A stretch of 64,000 nt of DNA from an uncultured Lachnospiraceae bacterium. GTDB taxonomy: Bacteria; Bacillota; Clostridia; Lachnospirales; Lachnospiraceae. The notes under the pieces are model-generated. The model saw nothing but the letters and a program-made list of their open reading frames with translations, did no database searches and was not told the origin of the DNA. This document shows positions 8,760-17,137 of the stretch, in pieces. A program made the position numbers and the translations under genes. Where the stretch lies: positions 1-64,000 of the forward strand of contig CANOVJ010000005.1 of assembly GCA_947570615.1 (NCBI GenBank). Direction: 5' to 3'. Positions within the stretch are counted from its first letter, which is position 1; the number at the start of each line of letters is the position of its first letter.

Positions 8760-9599
8760 TTATCCGCCGCATCTGCCGCAGGCTCCATACCCTGCGGCCT
8801 CGCTCAGGGGGATCATATAGATCGTTCTCTTAAGCGCAGAGCAGTCGGCGTCCCCGTGATAGCTCCCGCCCTCCGCGGTGATATAAACCATTCCGCCCCG
8901 GACGGGTCTGCATTTTAAGCAGGCCCGGTATTTTCCGCCGGACTGATTTCTCCGGTCTGAGAGCTCCTCATAATTTACAGCCTGAATCCTCACTCTGAGA
9001 TAGGTGCAGTCGCAGGACAAATGATATTTGCTCCCTGTTCTGGTTACATATACATATGTCTCGGGCCCGCTCTGTGCCGTCCCCTCCCCTCCACAGTATC
9101 CTGTCCAGGAATGGCCCAGAAATCCGTCCTGTATTTTTATATTTCCAATGGGAAGCCAGCCGATAAATGGCCTGAAGCCATATTCTGCCAGAAGCTCCAC
9201 CTGTCCGCTTTCCGCAGAAGATAAATCCCGTACCAGAACACCTGTCTCACCGCCGGCTGTGGGCAGATACGGGTACAACTGATTCCCCAGATATCCCTTC
9301 ACCTGTTCCTGCACATCCACGCCCGCCGCACCCAGATATTTCACCTGATATTCCATGAAGGCCTTTCGGTTGCCCGCCTGATGCAGGGCCTGCTGCACAT
9401 CCGACTGAAAGCGGATCGCCTCCAGCCCCAAAAGCACCGTCATCATATAAAACAGAAACAGCGGAAGCGCCAGACTTCCCTCCAGAGCCATACTTCCTCT
9501 GCATTTCCCGGAAAAAAGAAGAAGCGCTCTCTTTTCAGGCATCGCCCTTTTGTTACTTTTTAATCTGAGAGAAGGGATTTTTATCATATTCATAGCCAT
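8760..9599 (-). CDS. TadE-like protein with two C-terminal cysteine modules
   Basis: About 279 aa. A basic segment is followed by SMALEGSLALPLFLFYMMTVLLGLEAI, a TadE-type prepilin-like helix around residue 37-60. The C-terminal third has two similar modules: YHLSCDCTYL... CLKC and YHGDADCSALK... CGRC. Both have the pattern YHxxxxC...CxxC, like Ada-type or other small metal-binding units. The start is uncertain: ATG 9599, two further ATGs within 12 nt, or TTG 9611, none with an ideal ribosome site. It follows the DUF5702 gene by 40 nt. The modules are unusual for a pilin-like protein. Confidence 0.75.
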   Translation of the reverse strand: MAMNMIKIPSLRLKSNKRAMPEKRALLLFSGKCRGSMALEGSLALPLFLFYMMTVLLGLEAIRFQSDVQQALHQAGNRKAFMEYQVKYLGAAGVDVQEQVKGYLGNQLYPYLPTAGGETGVLVRDLSSAESGQVELLAEYGFRPFIGWLPIGNIKIQDGFLGHSWTGYCGGEGTAQSGPETYVYVTRTGSKYHLSCDCTYLRVRIQAVNYEELSDRRNQSGGKYRACLKCRPVRGGMVYITAEGGSYHGDADCSALKRTIYMIPLSEAAGYGACGRCGG

Positions 9600-9639
9600 A
9601 CTCTGCCGCAAGAGAGCACTTTTCCTTTCTTCCGAAGCA

Positions 9640-11025
9640 TCAGTAATACCCGTATTTTCGCCATATTTCGTATCTGTCCCTGCCGCTTCTGGCAGTCACC
9701 CTGGCTTCCAGCCTCTCCAGACACCAGTCCATGGCAAAATTCCGGTTTCCATCCTGATAACGGAGGTCCATCTCCATGATATCCATAGCCCGGAGGTTTA
9801 ATTCCTCCTCCCCGGCCAGCAGAACCATTGCAGCCAGGTACTGCCGGTAAGACCAGCCGCCGCCATCGCCTCCGCGGTATAAATTACCGTTCAGCACATG
9901 GCTCACTGACATGGTGTGACCGGATTTCCTTAAGGGAACGCTGCCCCCTGCCAGAATGCTTTCAACGTCCGCGATACTTTCCAGAAATGCGCACGCATAG
10001 AGAATGCTCTCCACCACCGGCTCCGAAAATTCTGCCTTTAGCGCTACCACCAGAAGCTCCTGCGCCGCGGCCGCGGCCTGAGACCTCAGATCCCCGTCCG
10101 CCCGGGCCCGGGAGGCGTTATCCGCAAATCGCCATTTAAGGAGCGTTTTGGCTACCGCCTCCATATTTTCCAGATCCGAATCCCCTCCATAAGCCAGATA
10201 CTCCAGCTGACAGTCAAGGAGAGATCCATCCCTGCCGTTCTCAAAATACCCCATCCGGTCAAAGAGATACGAGAGAAACAGCTCTTTTTCCTCCCTGTAC
10301 ACTCTGCCGCTGGCGGTGGAATTCTCCATCCCTCTGTGGGAAATATACTCCTGCAGCGACACCCTGGCCGGATTCAGATACGCCCCGTCCACCCTGGTCA
10401 GATAAAGAATGCTGCTCCCGACAAGTCCGAATACCCAGTCCGCGGGATTGGACAGCGGTACCTCCTCCCACTCCCCCTTTTCATTCTGAATACAGGGCAG
10501 CTCCATGCCGGCAAGGGTGGCCATCACTGACATCCATTCCCCCATGGGATCCTCCGCCTCCAGCGCCCGGATCTCTTCCATCTGCCCGAAGGCATCCCGC
10601 TCGTCTCCGCAGAGCTCCAGATCCTCCGCATAGCAGACAGCCTGACTTCTCATGGAAGCGCCCTGGTCTGCTGCTGCCGTCTCAAAGGACAGGATACGGA
10701 CCTGCTCCACAGCAGGGCTCCCCCATGGGGCGTTCCTCTGCTCAGGCAACTGCGTGGTATTGGCATCCACATAATATTTCAGTCTCCCCTCCACATTGGA
10801 AATGGCGGGAGCCTTTTCCAGATAAGAAGCATCCACATAGAGCAGGCCGTACCGCTCAAAAAGCTCTGTATGAAATTCCGCCAAAACTGCGTTCATCCCC
10901 GTATCCACCGCGCATTCCAGCCTCACCTTCCCCGCGTTTTTAACGGCCATTCCCGCAAGCAACAGAATAAATCCCGTCATGACGGAGAGGGTGAGTGCAA
11001 GAAATACGGTCAGATACCCCTTCAT
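9640..11025 (-). CDS. DUF5702 family membrane-anchored pilus protein (TadG-like position)
   Basis: A 461-aa protein that begins with a prepilin-like helix (GYLTVFLALTLSVMTGFILLLAGM), then a long extracellular region opening with LFERYGLLYVD, as in proteins labelled DUF5702. In other Tad loci this slot is held by TadG, which anchors or terminates the pilus. Its ATG overlaps the Flp pilin stop (TGATG at 11023-11027), so it should be translated with the pilin. Function is inferred from position only. Confidence 0.75.
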   Translation of the reverse strand: MKGYLTVFLALTLSVMTGFILLLAGMAVKNAGKVRLECAVDTGMNAVLAEFHTELFERYGLLYVDASYLEKAPAISNVEGRLKYYVDANTTQLPEQRNAPWGSPAVEQVRILSFETAAADQGASMRSQAVCYAEDLELCGDERDAFGQMEEIRALEAEDPMGEWMSVMATLAGMELPCIQNEKGEWEEVPLSNPADWVFGLVGSSILYLTRVDGAYLNPARVSLQEYISHRGMENSTASGRVYREEKELFLSYLFDRMGYFENGRDGSLLDCQLEYLAYGGDSDLENMEAVAKTLLKWRFADNASRARADGDLRSQAAAAAQELLVVALKAEFSEPVVESILYACAFLESIADVESILAGGSVPLRKSGHTMSVSHVLNGNLYRGGDGGGWSYRQYLAAMVLLAGEEELNLRAMDIMEMDLRYQDGNRNFAMDWCLERLEARVTARSGRDRYEIWRKYGYY

Positions 11026-11204
11026 CAGGCGAGAATCGCGGAGCTGTCCGCCGAGATCTTTTCAAATATCGTCCCTGCGAGCTCCTGAATCTGGGTCTTG
11101 AAAATCAGCACCAGACCAATCAGCACCACAATGATCAGTATCATCTCCACCGTTCCCATCCCGTCATTATTCTTCCAGACTTTTTTCAGTAAATTTTTCT
11201 TCAT
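11025..11204 (-). CDS. flp: Flp/Fap-type IVb major pilin
   Basis: A 59-aa prepilin. A short basic leader (MKKNLLKKVWKNNDG) is followed by MGTVEMILIIVVLIGLVL, the cleavage site with conserved E5 and the hydrophobic polymerisation helix, then a short polar tail. The size fits Flp pilins. The start at 11204 has AAGGAG; longer in-frame starts add a nonsense tail. It is followed by the DUF5702 gene with TGATG overlap and preceded by tadC. Confidence 0.88.
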   Translation of the reverse strand: MKKNLLKKVWKNNDGMGTVEMILIIVVLIGLVLIFKTQIQELAGTIFEKISADSSAILA

Positions 11205-11247
11205 ACTCTGATTTCTCCTTCCAGTTTTTGTTCGTCTTTTTCCTGGT

Positions 11248-12609
11248 TTATACGCTCCCAAAATCCATACAGGCGGGCAGAAGCACCAGAAACATCACCA
11301 CCACCAGCATCAGCATCATGGGCAGAAGCAATTTTGTCCCCGCCTCCTCCCCGGCCTTCCTGGCCATGCTCCTGCGATCCTCCTGGGCGCTGTCCGCCTC
11401 CTGGGATAAAAGTGCGAGAAGCTGTTCATTCCCCTGTTTCAGATGTACGGAAAGCAGAAAGCCCAGCCTGCGGTAGCGCATCTCCCCGCATCTTTTTCCC
11501 AGCTCCTGATAAACCTTCTCCTGCGCCACACCGTTTTCCAGCTGATGACAGGAAAGCTTCATTTCCTGATACAGACAGCGTTTCCCGCCCTTTCCCTGCT
11601 GCCCGTAATCCGCCGTCATTCTGAAAAACGCGCTTTTGACGGTGAGCCCTGCGGATAAATAAAGCCGCAGCCTGCTGACAAACTCCGGATAATCCGCAAG
11701 CAGCTCTCTGTCCCGCTTTTTACAGCTTCTCTCCAGATCATTCTCCATACCGCCGCAGACCAGCGCACAGCAGAGCGCTGTGAGCATCAGAAGCAGCAGA
11801 CCCTTCTGCCCCCGTCCCTGTCCCCTCTCCGTCCACACCACGCTTTGCCCCCGCAGGCTCTCCGGCAGCGTTACCCGGACCTGACTTTTCTGCTCCCCGT
11901 CGAGCCTGTCAAGCTCCTGCTCCAGCTCCCGGTAAAATTCCTCCTCCTGGCCGAGCGTCTCCGGGATCAGAAAAATTTCGTAGGACAGGCTCACACTCTC
12001 CCCCTGCCCGGAAATCCGCACTGTCAGATCGACGCTCTCCCCCTCCGGGGCAAGCCCTCTCCGGTCCACCCTCCCGCTTCTGTCGATCCTTCCGTTATCC
12101 GCGCTGCTCCATGCCAGGCGGAAAGGGTAGCCCTCCAGGGAGGTGACCAGCTCCAGGTTCCCTTTCACATGCTCCAGGTCCTCATTTTCTCCCCGGATCC
12201 GCTCCGGCAGCTCCCTTTGCAGCCGCACCAGCAGCTCTGCCCTTTCTTCCTCCGAAAGCTTCCTCTCCCTTACCAGAAAGGGAATCTCCCTGCTCCACTC
12301 TCCGGTCCGGGCCTGCAATGTAACTCTGTAATCTCCTGCGCCCCATTCGTTTCTGATTAACTGCGCCCCTTCCGCCAGCTTCCCCTCTGTCCGGCTGCAC
12401 AGACACATAAGGAGGGCGGACACTGCCCCTGAAATCACAACCGCAAGCGCCGCGGCCAGCCTCTGTACCTGAAAGCTCCGATAAAGCTTTTGCGTATCTT
12501 CCATGGGATAAAGCCGGGACAGAGCCCCGTAAACTCTCCGGTTCCTTCCGGCCCTCGTCCCAAACCGCCTGTAAATCCCCTCCGCAGGCCCGGTAAACGG
12601 ATTTTTCAT
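11248..12609 (-). CDS. tadC: TadC-type T2SS F-domain membrane protein with a large extracellular insert
   Basis: A 453-aa protein. The first membrane helix is at about 50-70 (LAAALAVVISGAVSALLMCL). A roughly 200-residue exported segment then contains the Ig-like (BIG-type) signature LAWSSADNGRIDRSGRVDR... VRISGQG. The second helix is near 270 (GLLLLMLTALCCALVC). A cytoplasmic GspF-like domain follows (DYPEFVSRLRLYLSAGLTVKSAF... LGFLLSVHLKQGNEQLLALL), then a C-terminal helix (LLLPMMLMLVVVMFLVLLPA). TadC normally pairs with TadB as the inner-membrane platform. The Ig-like insert is not in standard TadC. It is 13 nt after tadB. Confidence 0.82.
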   Translation of the reverse strand: MKNPFTGPAEGIYRRFGTRAGRNRRVYGALSRLYPMEDTQKLYRSFQVQRLAAALAVVISGAVSALLMCLCSRTEGKLAEGAQLIRNEWGAGDYRVTLQARTGEWSREIPFLVRERKLSEEERAELLVRLQRELPERIRGENEDLEHVKGNLELVTSLEGYPFRLAWSSADNGRIDRSGRVDRRGLAPEGESVDLTVRISGQGESVSLSYEIFLIPETLGQEEEFYRELEQELDRLDGEQKSQVRVTLPESLRGQSVVWTERGQGRGQKGLLLLMLTALCCALVCGGMENDLERSCKKRDRELLADYPEFVSRLRLYLSAGLTVKSAFFRMTADYGQQGKGGKRCLYQEMKLSCHQLENGVAQEKVYQELGKRCGEMRYRRLGFLLSVHLKQGNEQLLALLSQEADSAQEDRRSMARKAGEEAGTKLLLPMMLMLVVVMFLVLLPACMDFGSV

Positions 12610-12622
12610 CTCTCCCCTCCTT

Positions 12623-13381
12623 TCAAACCTCGATCGCGATCATCCGCACCGACAGCGCATAGGCTCCCAGATAGATCAGAAGGCAGATACTCATCACCAC
12701 TGTTCCCTGTGCCGAATGATACAGTCCTTTAAAATAACCCGGGGAGGTAAGGCTGATATAGAGCATGATCAAAAACGGCATGGCATTCATAATTTTCTGT
12801 TCCAGCCTTCTGGCGCTGAGCAGAACGGCGATCTCCTTTTCCGTGTCGATCTTATGGACGATGATATCCGCCGTCTTCTCCATAACAGATGCCATGTTTC
12901 CACTGCTCCTGTGGGAAATTTCATATACCTGCGCAAACTCTCTGATCTCGCTGATCTGTGTCTGATCCCCAATCCGTCTCCACAGCTCCGGAAATCCCAC
13001 ATTATTTTCTCTGCCGGATCTGAGCATGCGGATCATCCGGCAGATACTGCTGCCTTCTCCGTACAGGGCCCGCATATCCCCATAACTGGCAAGAAATGCG
13101 TTTTCCGCAGAAAACCCGGCCTTCTGTCCGGCAGATACCAGCAGCATCAGCTCCTTGAACTGCTCTCTGGCCTGCTCCTTCTTTTTCCGGCAAAGATTTT
13201 TTTCCTCCATGCGGTAGTACAGATATCCCACCACGGTCAGAGGAGCCATGGCCCAGAGAGACTGATAAAAGAAGTAATTTAAAGCGAAAACTGCCAGAAC
13301 GCTTTTTACCGCCAGAACGCCCCTCTCCCTGGCGCTGACCGGCAGAAAATCATTTTCCTTCCGCTTTCCTGATACTCTCAT
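12623..13381 (-). CDS. tadB: TadB-like T2SS F-domain platform protein
   Basis: A 252-aa inner-membrane protein of the Flp pilus machine. It has two N-terminal hydrophobic segments, a cytoplasmic GspF-type domain (FKELMLLVSAGQKAGFSAENAF and ISHRSSGNMASVMEKTADII) and two C-terminal helices. It is on the short side for TadB because the N-terminal domain is reduced. It overlaps tadA by 32 nt. Confidence 0.85.
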   Translation of the reverse strand: MRVSGKRKENDFLPVSARERGVLAVKSVLAVFALNYFFYQSLWAMAPLTVVGYLYYRMEEKNLCRKKKEQAREQFKELMLLVSAGQKAGFSAENAFLASYGDMRALYGEGSSICRMIRMLRSGRENNVGFPELWRRIGDQTQISEIREFAQVYEISHRSSGNMASVMEKTADIIVHKIDTEKEIAVLLSARRLEQKIMNAMPFLIMLYISLTSPGYFKGLYHSAQGTVVMSICLLIYLGAYALSVRMIAIEV

Positions 13382-14558
13382 CTGCGGATTCCCCCACCTT
13401 TCTCAGCTCTCCCTGTATTTTTCCATTCTCCGCGATTCCACTTCGCTCAAACCGGTAGATCGTGCGCATGACCACATCCCCCTGGTCAAAGCCCACGGGC
13501 TGTGCGACCTCCAGAATCCTTCTGCTGCCGTCGGCAAGCCGGCCCAAATGAACCATCAGCCCAAATCCGGCGGCAATCTGCTTTCGTATGGCCGAAAGCG
13601 GCATCTCCATCCCCATAAGCACCATGGTCTCGAGACGGCTGACCACATCCCGGACACTGTTGGCGTGTACCGTGGTCATGGCGCTGTGTCCCACATTGAC
13701 ACTCTGTAGCATATCCACCGCCTCCTTTCCGCGGACCTCCCCCACAATAATCCTGTCCGGCCTCATCCTCAGAGACGCCCGGATCAGATCCCGTATGGTG
13801 ATCTCCCTGCACCCCTCCACATTTGCATTTCGGGTCTCAAGGCTCACAAGGTTGGGTATGTTCCTGATCTGCAGCTCAGCGCTGTCCTCAATGGTGATCA
13901 CTCGCTCCGTATCCGGGATAAACCGCGAGAGCACATTCAGGAAAGTCGTCTTACCGGAGCCGGTACCGCCGCTCACCAGTATGTTACAGCCCGCACGCAC
14001 CAGTCTCTCCAGCTCGTCCCGGCATTCCCGGGTCAGCGCCCCCATGGCAAGAAGCTGCTCCATGGTGATGGGCCTGGGCGGAAAACGTCTGATGGTGAGA
14101 ATGGGCCCGTTGACAGCCACCGGATCCAGCACCACATTCACCCTCGCCCCGTCCGGCAGTCTGGCGTCCACAATGGGCGACGCCTCATTCACCACACGGT
14201 TACAGCCCGCCGTGATCTGCCAGATTACATGCCTGAGCTTTTCCCTAGAGTCAAAGGCTATGGGGAGTTTTTCCAGCTTTCCCTCCCTTTCTATGAAAAT
14301 TCCTTCCACGCCGTTCACCATAATTTCCGTGATTTCCGGGTTTTCAATCAGCTCCTGCAAAATTCCGAGCTGACGGATGGAATGAAAAATCTCCCGCCGC
14401 AGCCGCTCCCTTTCCGCCACCTCCAGATGGCGCTTTTTGCTTTCCTGACGGATCTGCTCATCGATCAGCTCCCTGATCTCCTCCTCCGTCATCTCCCTGG
14501 ATAAATCCAGCCTCTGCGTGATCAGCTCCTGAAGGCGTCTCTCATCCTCCCTCTCCAT
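13350..14558 (-). CDS. tadA: TadA/CpaF secretion ATPase
   Basis: A 402-aa hexameric ATPase that powers Flp pilus assembly. Walker A is GGTGSGKTT (about residue 193), followed by the Asp box with IEDSAELQ, Walker B near RIIVGEVRGKE, and the His box THANSVRD. The N-terminal helical domain carries EIMVNGVEGIFIERE. The ribosome site GGAGG has 6-nt spacing. It overlaps tadZ upstream by 17 nt and tadB downstream. Confidence 0.95.
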   Translation of the reverse strand: MEREDERRLQELITQRLDLSREMTEEEIRELIDEQIRQESKKRHLEVAERERLRREIFHSIRQLGILQELIENPEITEIMVNGVEGIFIEREGKLEKLPIAFDSREKLRHVIWQITAGCNRVVNEASPIVDARLPDGARVNVVLDPVAVNGPILTIRRFPPRPITMEQLLAMGALTRECRDELERLVRAGCNILVSGGTGSGKTTFLNVLSRFIPDTERVITIEDSAELQIRNIPNLVSLETRNANVEGCREITIRDLIRASLRMRPDRIIVGEVRGKEAVDMLQSVNVGHSAMTTVHANSVRDVVSRLETMVLMGMEMPLSAIRKQIAAGFGLMVHLGRLADGSRRILEVAQPVGFDQGDVVMRTIYRFERSGIAENGKIQGELRKVGESADESIRKAEGK

Positions 14559-15570
14559 CCTTCTCCTCCTTAAACAGCTCCGGGAAAACCTGCGCCCGGA
14601 TATATTGGGCCAGCTCCCCGTAGGTCAGCTCCTCAAACCGCCGCGGAAGCTGTTTGAATACCGGCAGCTTCCATCTGACGGTCCTTGCGGTGATCTCTCC
14701 GTATTCCATTTGCTCCAGGGCCTTTTCATACTGCTCGATCTTGGCCATGGCCAGCCCGTCCTGCCTTGCGATCATATAAATATGGTCGCACCCTCTTAAG
14801 ACCTCCCAGAGATCCATAATCCCGTCCGTCAGATCCAGGATCAGATACTCGTACTCGCTGGTCTTTTCGATCTCCTGAAACAGATCCAGCCACTGACTTC
14901 CCCGGATTCCCGCAAGATTCTGATAGATCTGCGCAGGAGGAATAAAATCCAGGCCGTTCACCGTCTCCACCATACTTTCCATGCGAAGAGACAGCTTTTC
15001 CCTGGCGCAGGCAAAGTAATACATCAGATCCGAAATATCGCTGTCGAAATCTCTGCTCAGCATCCGGGAAAAGCCCGAATAAATTTCAAAGTTCAGGTAA
15101 AGCGTTTTGAATTGTCTGGCCAGCATCTGTCCCAGCGTCAGTGAAAATGTGGTTTGCAGACATCTCCCAACGGGCGTGTAGATCCCTATCACCCTCATTT
15201 TCTTCAGACCCGTACGCAGCGTCGTGGGCGCCGATTCCGATCTGTCCGTATAATATTCCATTACCTCGTGGAGAATGTTTTCACATGACTGATACTTGTT
15301 GACATGATGCAGAGCTTTGTTCAGATTTGCTCCGTTTTCACTGAGAATAATGATATGTGGAATTTTTAAGGCTTCCACTTCCTGTCTGTAGGCATTTTCT
15401 GATATGAGGAGACACTCGATGTCTCTGTCTCCGGCACAGGAGTAAAACTTATTTTCATCGGTAAAGACGTCCACCTCGAAGGGAAGATTTCTCTTTTCGC
15501 CGAAATATTCCATCAGCCGGTACGCATAGCTCTCCTCGCCGTCAAAAATCGCAAGGATTCTTTTGTCCAA
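14542..15570 (-). CDS. tadZ: TadZ/CpaE-like pilus localisation ATPase, degenerate P-loop
   Basis: A 342-aa ParA/MinD-superfamily protein with a receiver-like N-terminal domain. It is first in the Tad operon and probably sets where the pilus machine assembles. The P-loop region reads GIYTPVGRCLQTTFS, with the usual KGGxGKT lysines replaced, as in several TadZ proteins. I favour TTG 15570 because AAAGGGGG sits 5 nt upstream, giving LDKRILAIFDGEE; the GTG at 15597 lacks a site. It is preceded by about 290 nt of non-coding sequence. Confidence 0.8.
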   Translation of the reverse strand: MDKRILAIFDGEESYAYRLMEYFGEKRNLPFEVDVFTDENKFYSCAGDRDIECLLISENAYRQEVEALKIPHIIILSENGANLNKALHHVNKYQSCENILHEVMEYYTDRSESAPTTLRTGLKKMRVIGIYTPVGRCLQTTFSLTLGQMLARQFKTLYLNFEIYSGFSRMLSRDFDSDISDLMYYFACAREKLSLRMESMVETVNGLDFIPPAQIYQNLAGIRGSQWLDLFQEIEKTSEYEYLILDLTDGIMDLWEVLRGCDHIYMIARQDGLAMAKIEQYEKALEQMEYGEITARTVRWKLPVFKQLPRRFEELTYGELAQYIRAQVFPELFKEEKDGEGG

Positions 15571-15865
15571 CCTAACCCCCTTTCCAAGGTCATTCACAAA
15601 AACAAAATCAGATTTTTCTCAAGCCATGGCTGTGCTCAAATTAAAAAAGTGATTTGCGGAAGGATACCTTCCAAATGAACTTCAGATCAGGCCTGTGTCC
15701 GCCCGGCGGATCTGCCTGTAAAAAATTGATCGTCAATCGCTGTCACGCTCCGCGGAACAGCTACTGCATTGAATTTCAGAACGTTCTGTCTGTAAACTGA
15801 ATTATATAGAAAAAGAAATGGATTGTCCAGTGGAAAAAGGGAAGTTTTTCATCTTTGTTAAAACC
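15571..15865. other. Intergenic region between tadZ and bofA
   Basis: No gene seen. A folded element lies near 15690-15722, where CAGGC/GCCTG arms enclose a TCCGCC/GGCGGA-like hairpin. It is not followed by a T run on either strand, so it is not a clear terminator. I searched it for a c-di-GMP riboswitch core without a convincing match, and no well-spaced -35/-10 pair was found for the Tad operon. Confidence 0.4.
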
Positions 15866-16138
15866 TCACAACAGCATGTAAAAATTTATCCCGTAAAGCA
15901 TCGCAACCCCCGGAAATCCAAGGATTCCGGATGTCAAAAAAGTGATCGGATTGTAGCCGAGCTTCATCCCGGGCATCGAATTTGCAAAGGCGAGATTCGC
16001 AAAATAAATCGACATCATTCCCAGAACTCCCCGCAGGACAAAATTGACAACCCACTCCCCCCGGTTTTTCACCGCGCCGATCAGCAGCACCGCGACGAGA
16101 ATCCCAACAATAAAAACTGCCCCCATACCGTTATCCAT
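15866..16138 (-). CDS. bofA: BofA family protein (pro-sigma-K processing inhibitor family)
   Basis: A 90-aa membrane protein with helices at about 6-22 (AVFIVGILVAVLLIGAV), 35-50 and 70-88, and the family C-terminal half YNPITFLTSGILGFPGVAMLYG. In Bacillus, BofA holds back SpoIVFB so that sigma-K matures late in sporulation. Start at 16138 after AGGAGAGGA. It is divergent from the YaaL-like gene, whereas yaaL-bofA are collinear in Bacillus. This suggests a spore-forming lineage. Confidence 0.88.
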   Translation of the reverse strand: MDNGMGAVFIVGILVAVLLIGAVKNRGEWVVNFVLRGVLGMMSIYFANLAFANSMPGMKLGYNPITFLTSGILGFPGVAMLYGINFYMLL

Positions 16139-16379
16139 AAACGCCGTCCTCTCCTGTTTCCTTTCGGTCAGTTTAATATATGTCCTGGATTTCTGGCATA
16201 TACCGGAATAAATGGAAAATTTTTGATCATACTCATAGCAAAAGGGAATTATTGGATGGAACCGGAATAAGATGTAATAAACCGAACCGGCTGGAAATAA
16301 GGAGCGTCTGAGATTCCTTTCAGGCCCCTTATGTATGCCGCTTTTGCAGGCATGGCCCTGTGGAATGCAGGAGGTATGT

Positions 16380-16682
16380 ATGAAAATGTATTTTAGCCAA
16401 AGCTCACGGGCAAACCGCGCTCTGACGGAACGGGAGATCGAGCGCAACGCGCTTTTGTCCGATCTGGAAAAGACCAAACGGGCGCTGGAGGTTGCCTACG
16501 CCGGATTTGACAATGTGACAGAACCGGATCTGATCGACTGTTATATTTATGAGGTGAATTCTGTGCTGAAGCGCTATAAGTTCCTGATGGAACAGGCAGC
16601 GGCCTTACTTCCGCTGCCTGAAGAAAATACGCATCCCGCCCCGTTAGGCGCGGAAACCCCTCTCACCTCCCTGACCGGCTAA
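16380..16682 (+). CDS. YaaL-like DUF2508 family protein
   Basis: A 100-aa helical protein with the DUF2508 pattern: ALLSDLEKTKRALEVAYAGFDNVTEPDLIDCYIYEVN, here cited in part (residues ~24-60), then LKRYKFLMEQA. Role unknown; the family commonly sits beside recR and bofA. The start at 16380 has GGAGG with 5-nt spacing. Its 3' end overlaps the fliS 3' end by 39 nt in the opposite orientation. Confidence 0.8.
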   Translation: MKMYFSQSSRANRALTEREIERNALLSDLEKTKRALEVAYAGFDNVTEPDLIDCYIYEVNSVLKRYKFLMEQAAALLPLPEENTHPAPLGAETPLTSLTG

Positions 16683-17120
16683 GTTTTCGGTCAGGGAATC
16701 TCTTCCGTAGGTAAGCCCCGCGTAAACGGTCTGAGTATTGGTCATGATAGGGGCGGAGGTATCCGTCCCGGCAATTTTTTCATAAGCCCCGTGGAGCTTT
16801 TCCATCATTGCCTTTACATGGGAAAGCTCCTTACTGCTTCCATATATGGCGGCCCTGGTCAGCTCCTTACCGGCAAATATATACAGCTTACGCAGATTCC
16901 CTGCCGGTTCATATTCCATGTGCAGGGAGGCCATCAGCTCTTTGATACACCCTCTGGCCTTCCTGATTCCATCCTTAAAGCCGCGTTCATCCCCATCCTC
17001 ATGAGCCTTCATGGCATCCTCCAGATAGGTGATGGTCATCTCATAGAGAATCACCACCAGAGCGCTCTTATTAGCCTGGGTAATCCTGAGCGTGTACTGC
17101 TGCTTCAGTTCCTTCGTCAT
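16644..17120 (-). CDS. fliS: Flagellar export chaperone FliS
   Basis: A 158-aa chaperone that binds the flagellin C terminus in the cytoplasm and keeps it export-competent. The FliS pattern is clear: Q-Y-Tx-R-I-TQANKSALVVILYEMTITYLEDA near the N terminus, then MASLHMEYEPAGNLRKLYIF. The C-terminal ~30 residues are extended and low in conservation. It follows flagellin by 17 nt. The 3' end overlaps the convergent YaaL-like gene by 39 nt. Confidence 0.9.
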   Translation of the reverse strand: MTKELKQQYTLRITQANKSALVVILYEMTITYLEDAMKAHEDGDERGFKDGIRKARGCIKELMASLHMEYEPAGNLRKLYIFAGKELTRAAIYGSSKELSHVKAMMEKLHGAYEKIAGTDTSAPIMTNTQTVYAGLTYGRDSLTENLAGQGGERGFRA

Positions 17121-17137
17121 TCCTCATACCCTTCCTT

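Noticed and set aside
15571-15865. c-di-GMP riboswitch before the Tad operon
   Set aside because: Hairpins are present but no GEMM core motif was recognised on either strand.
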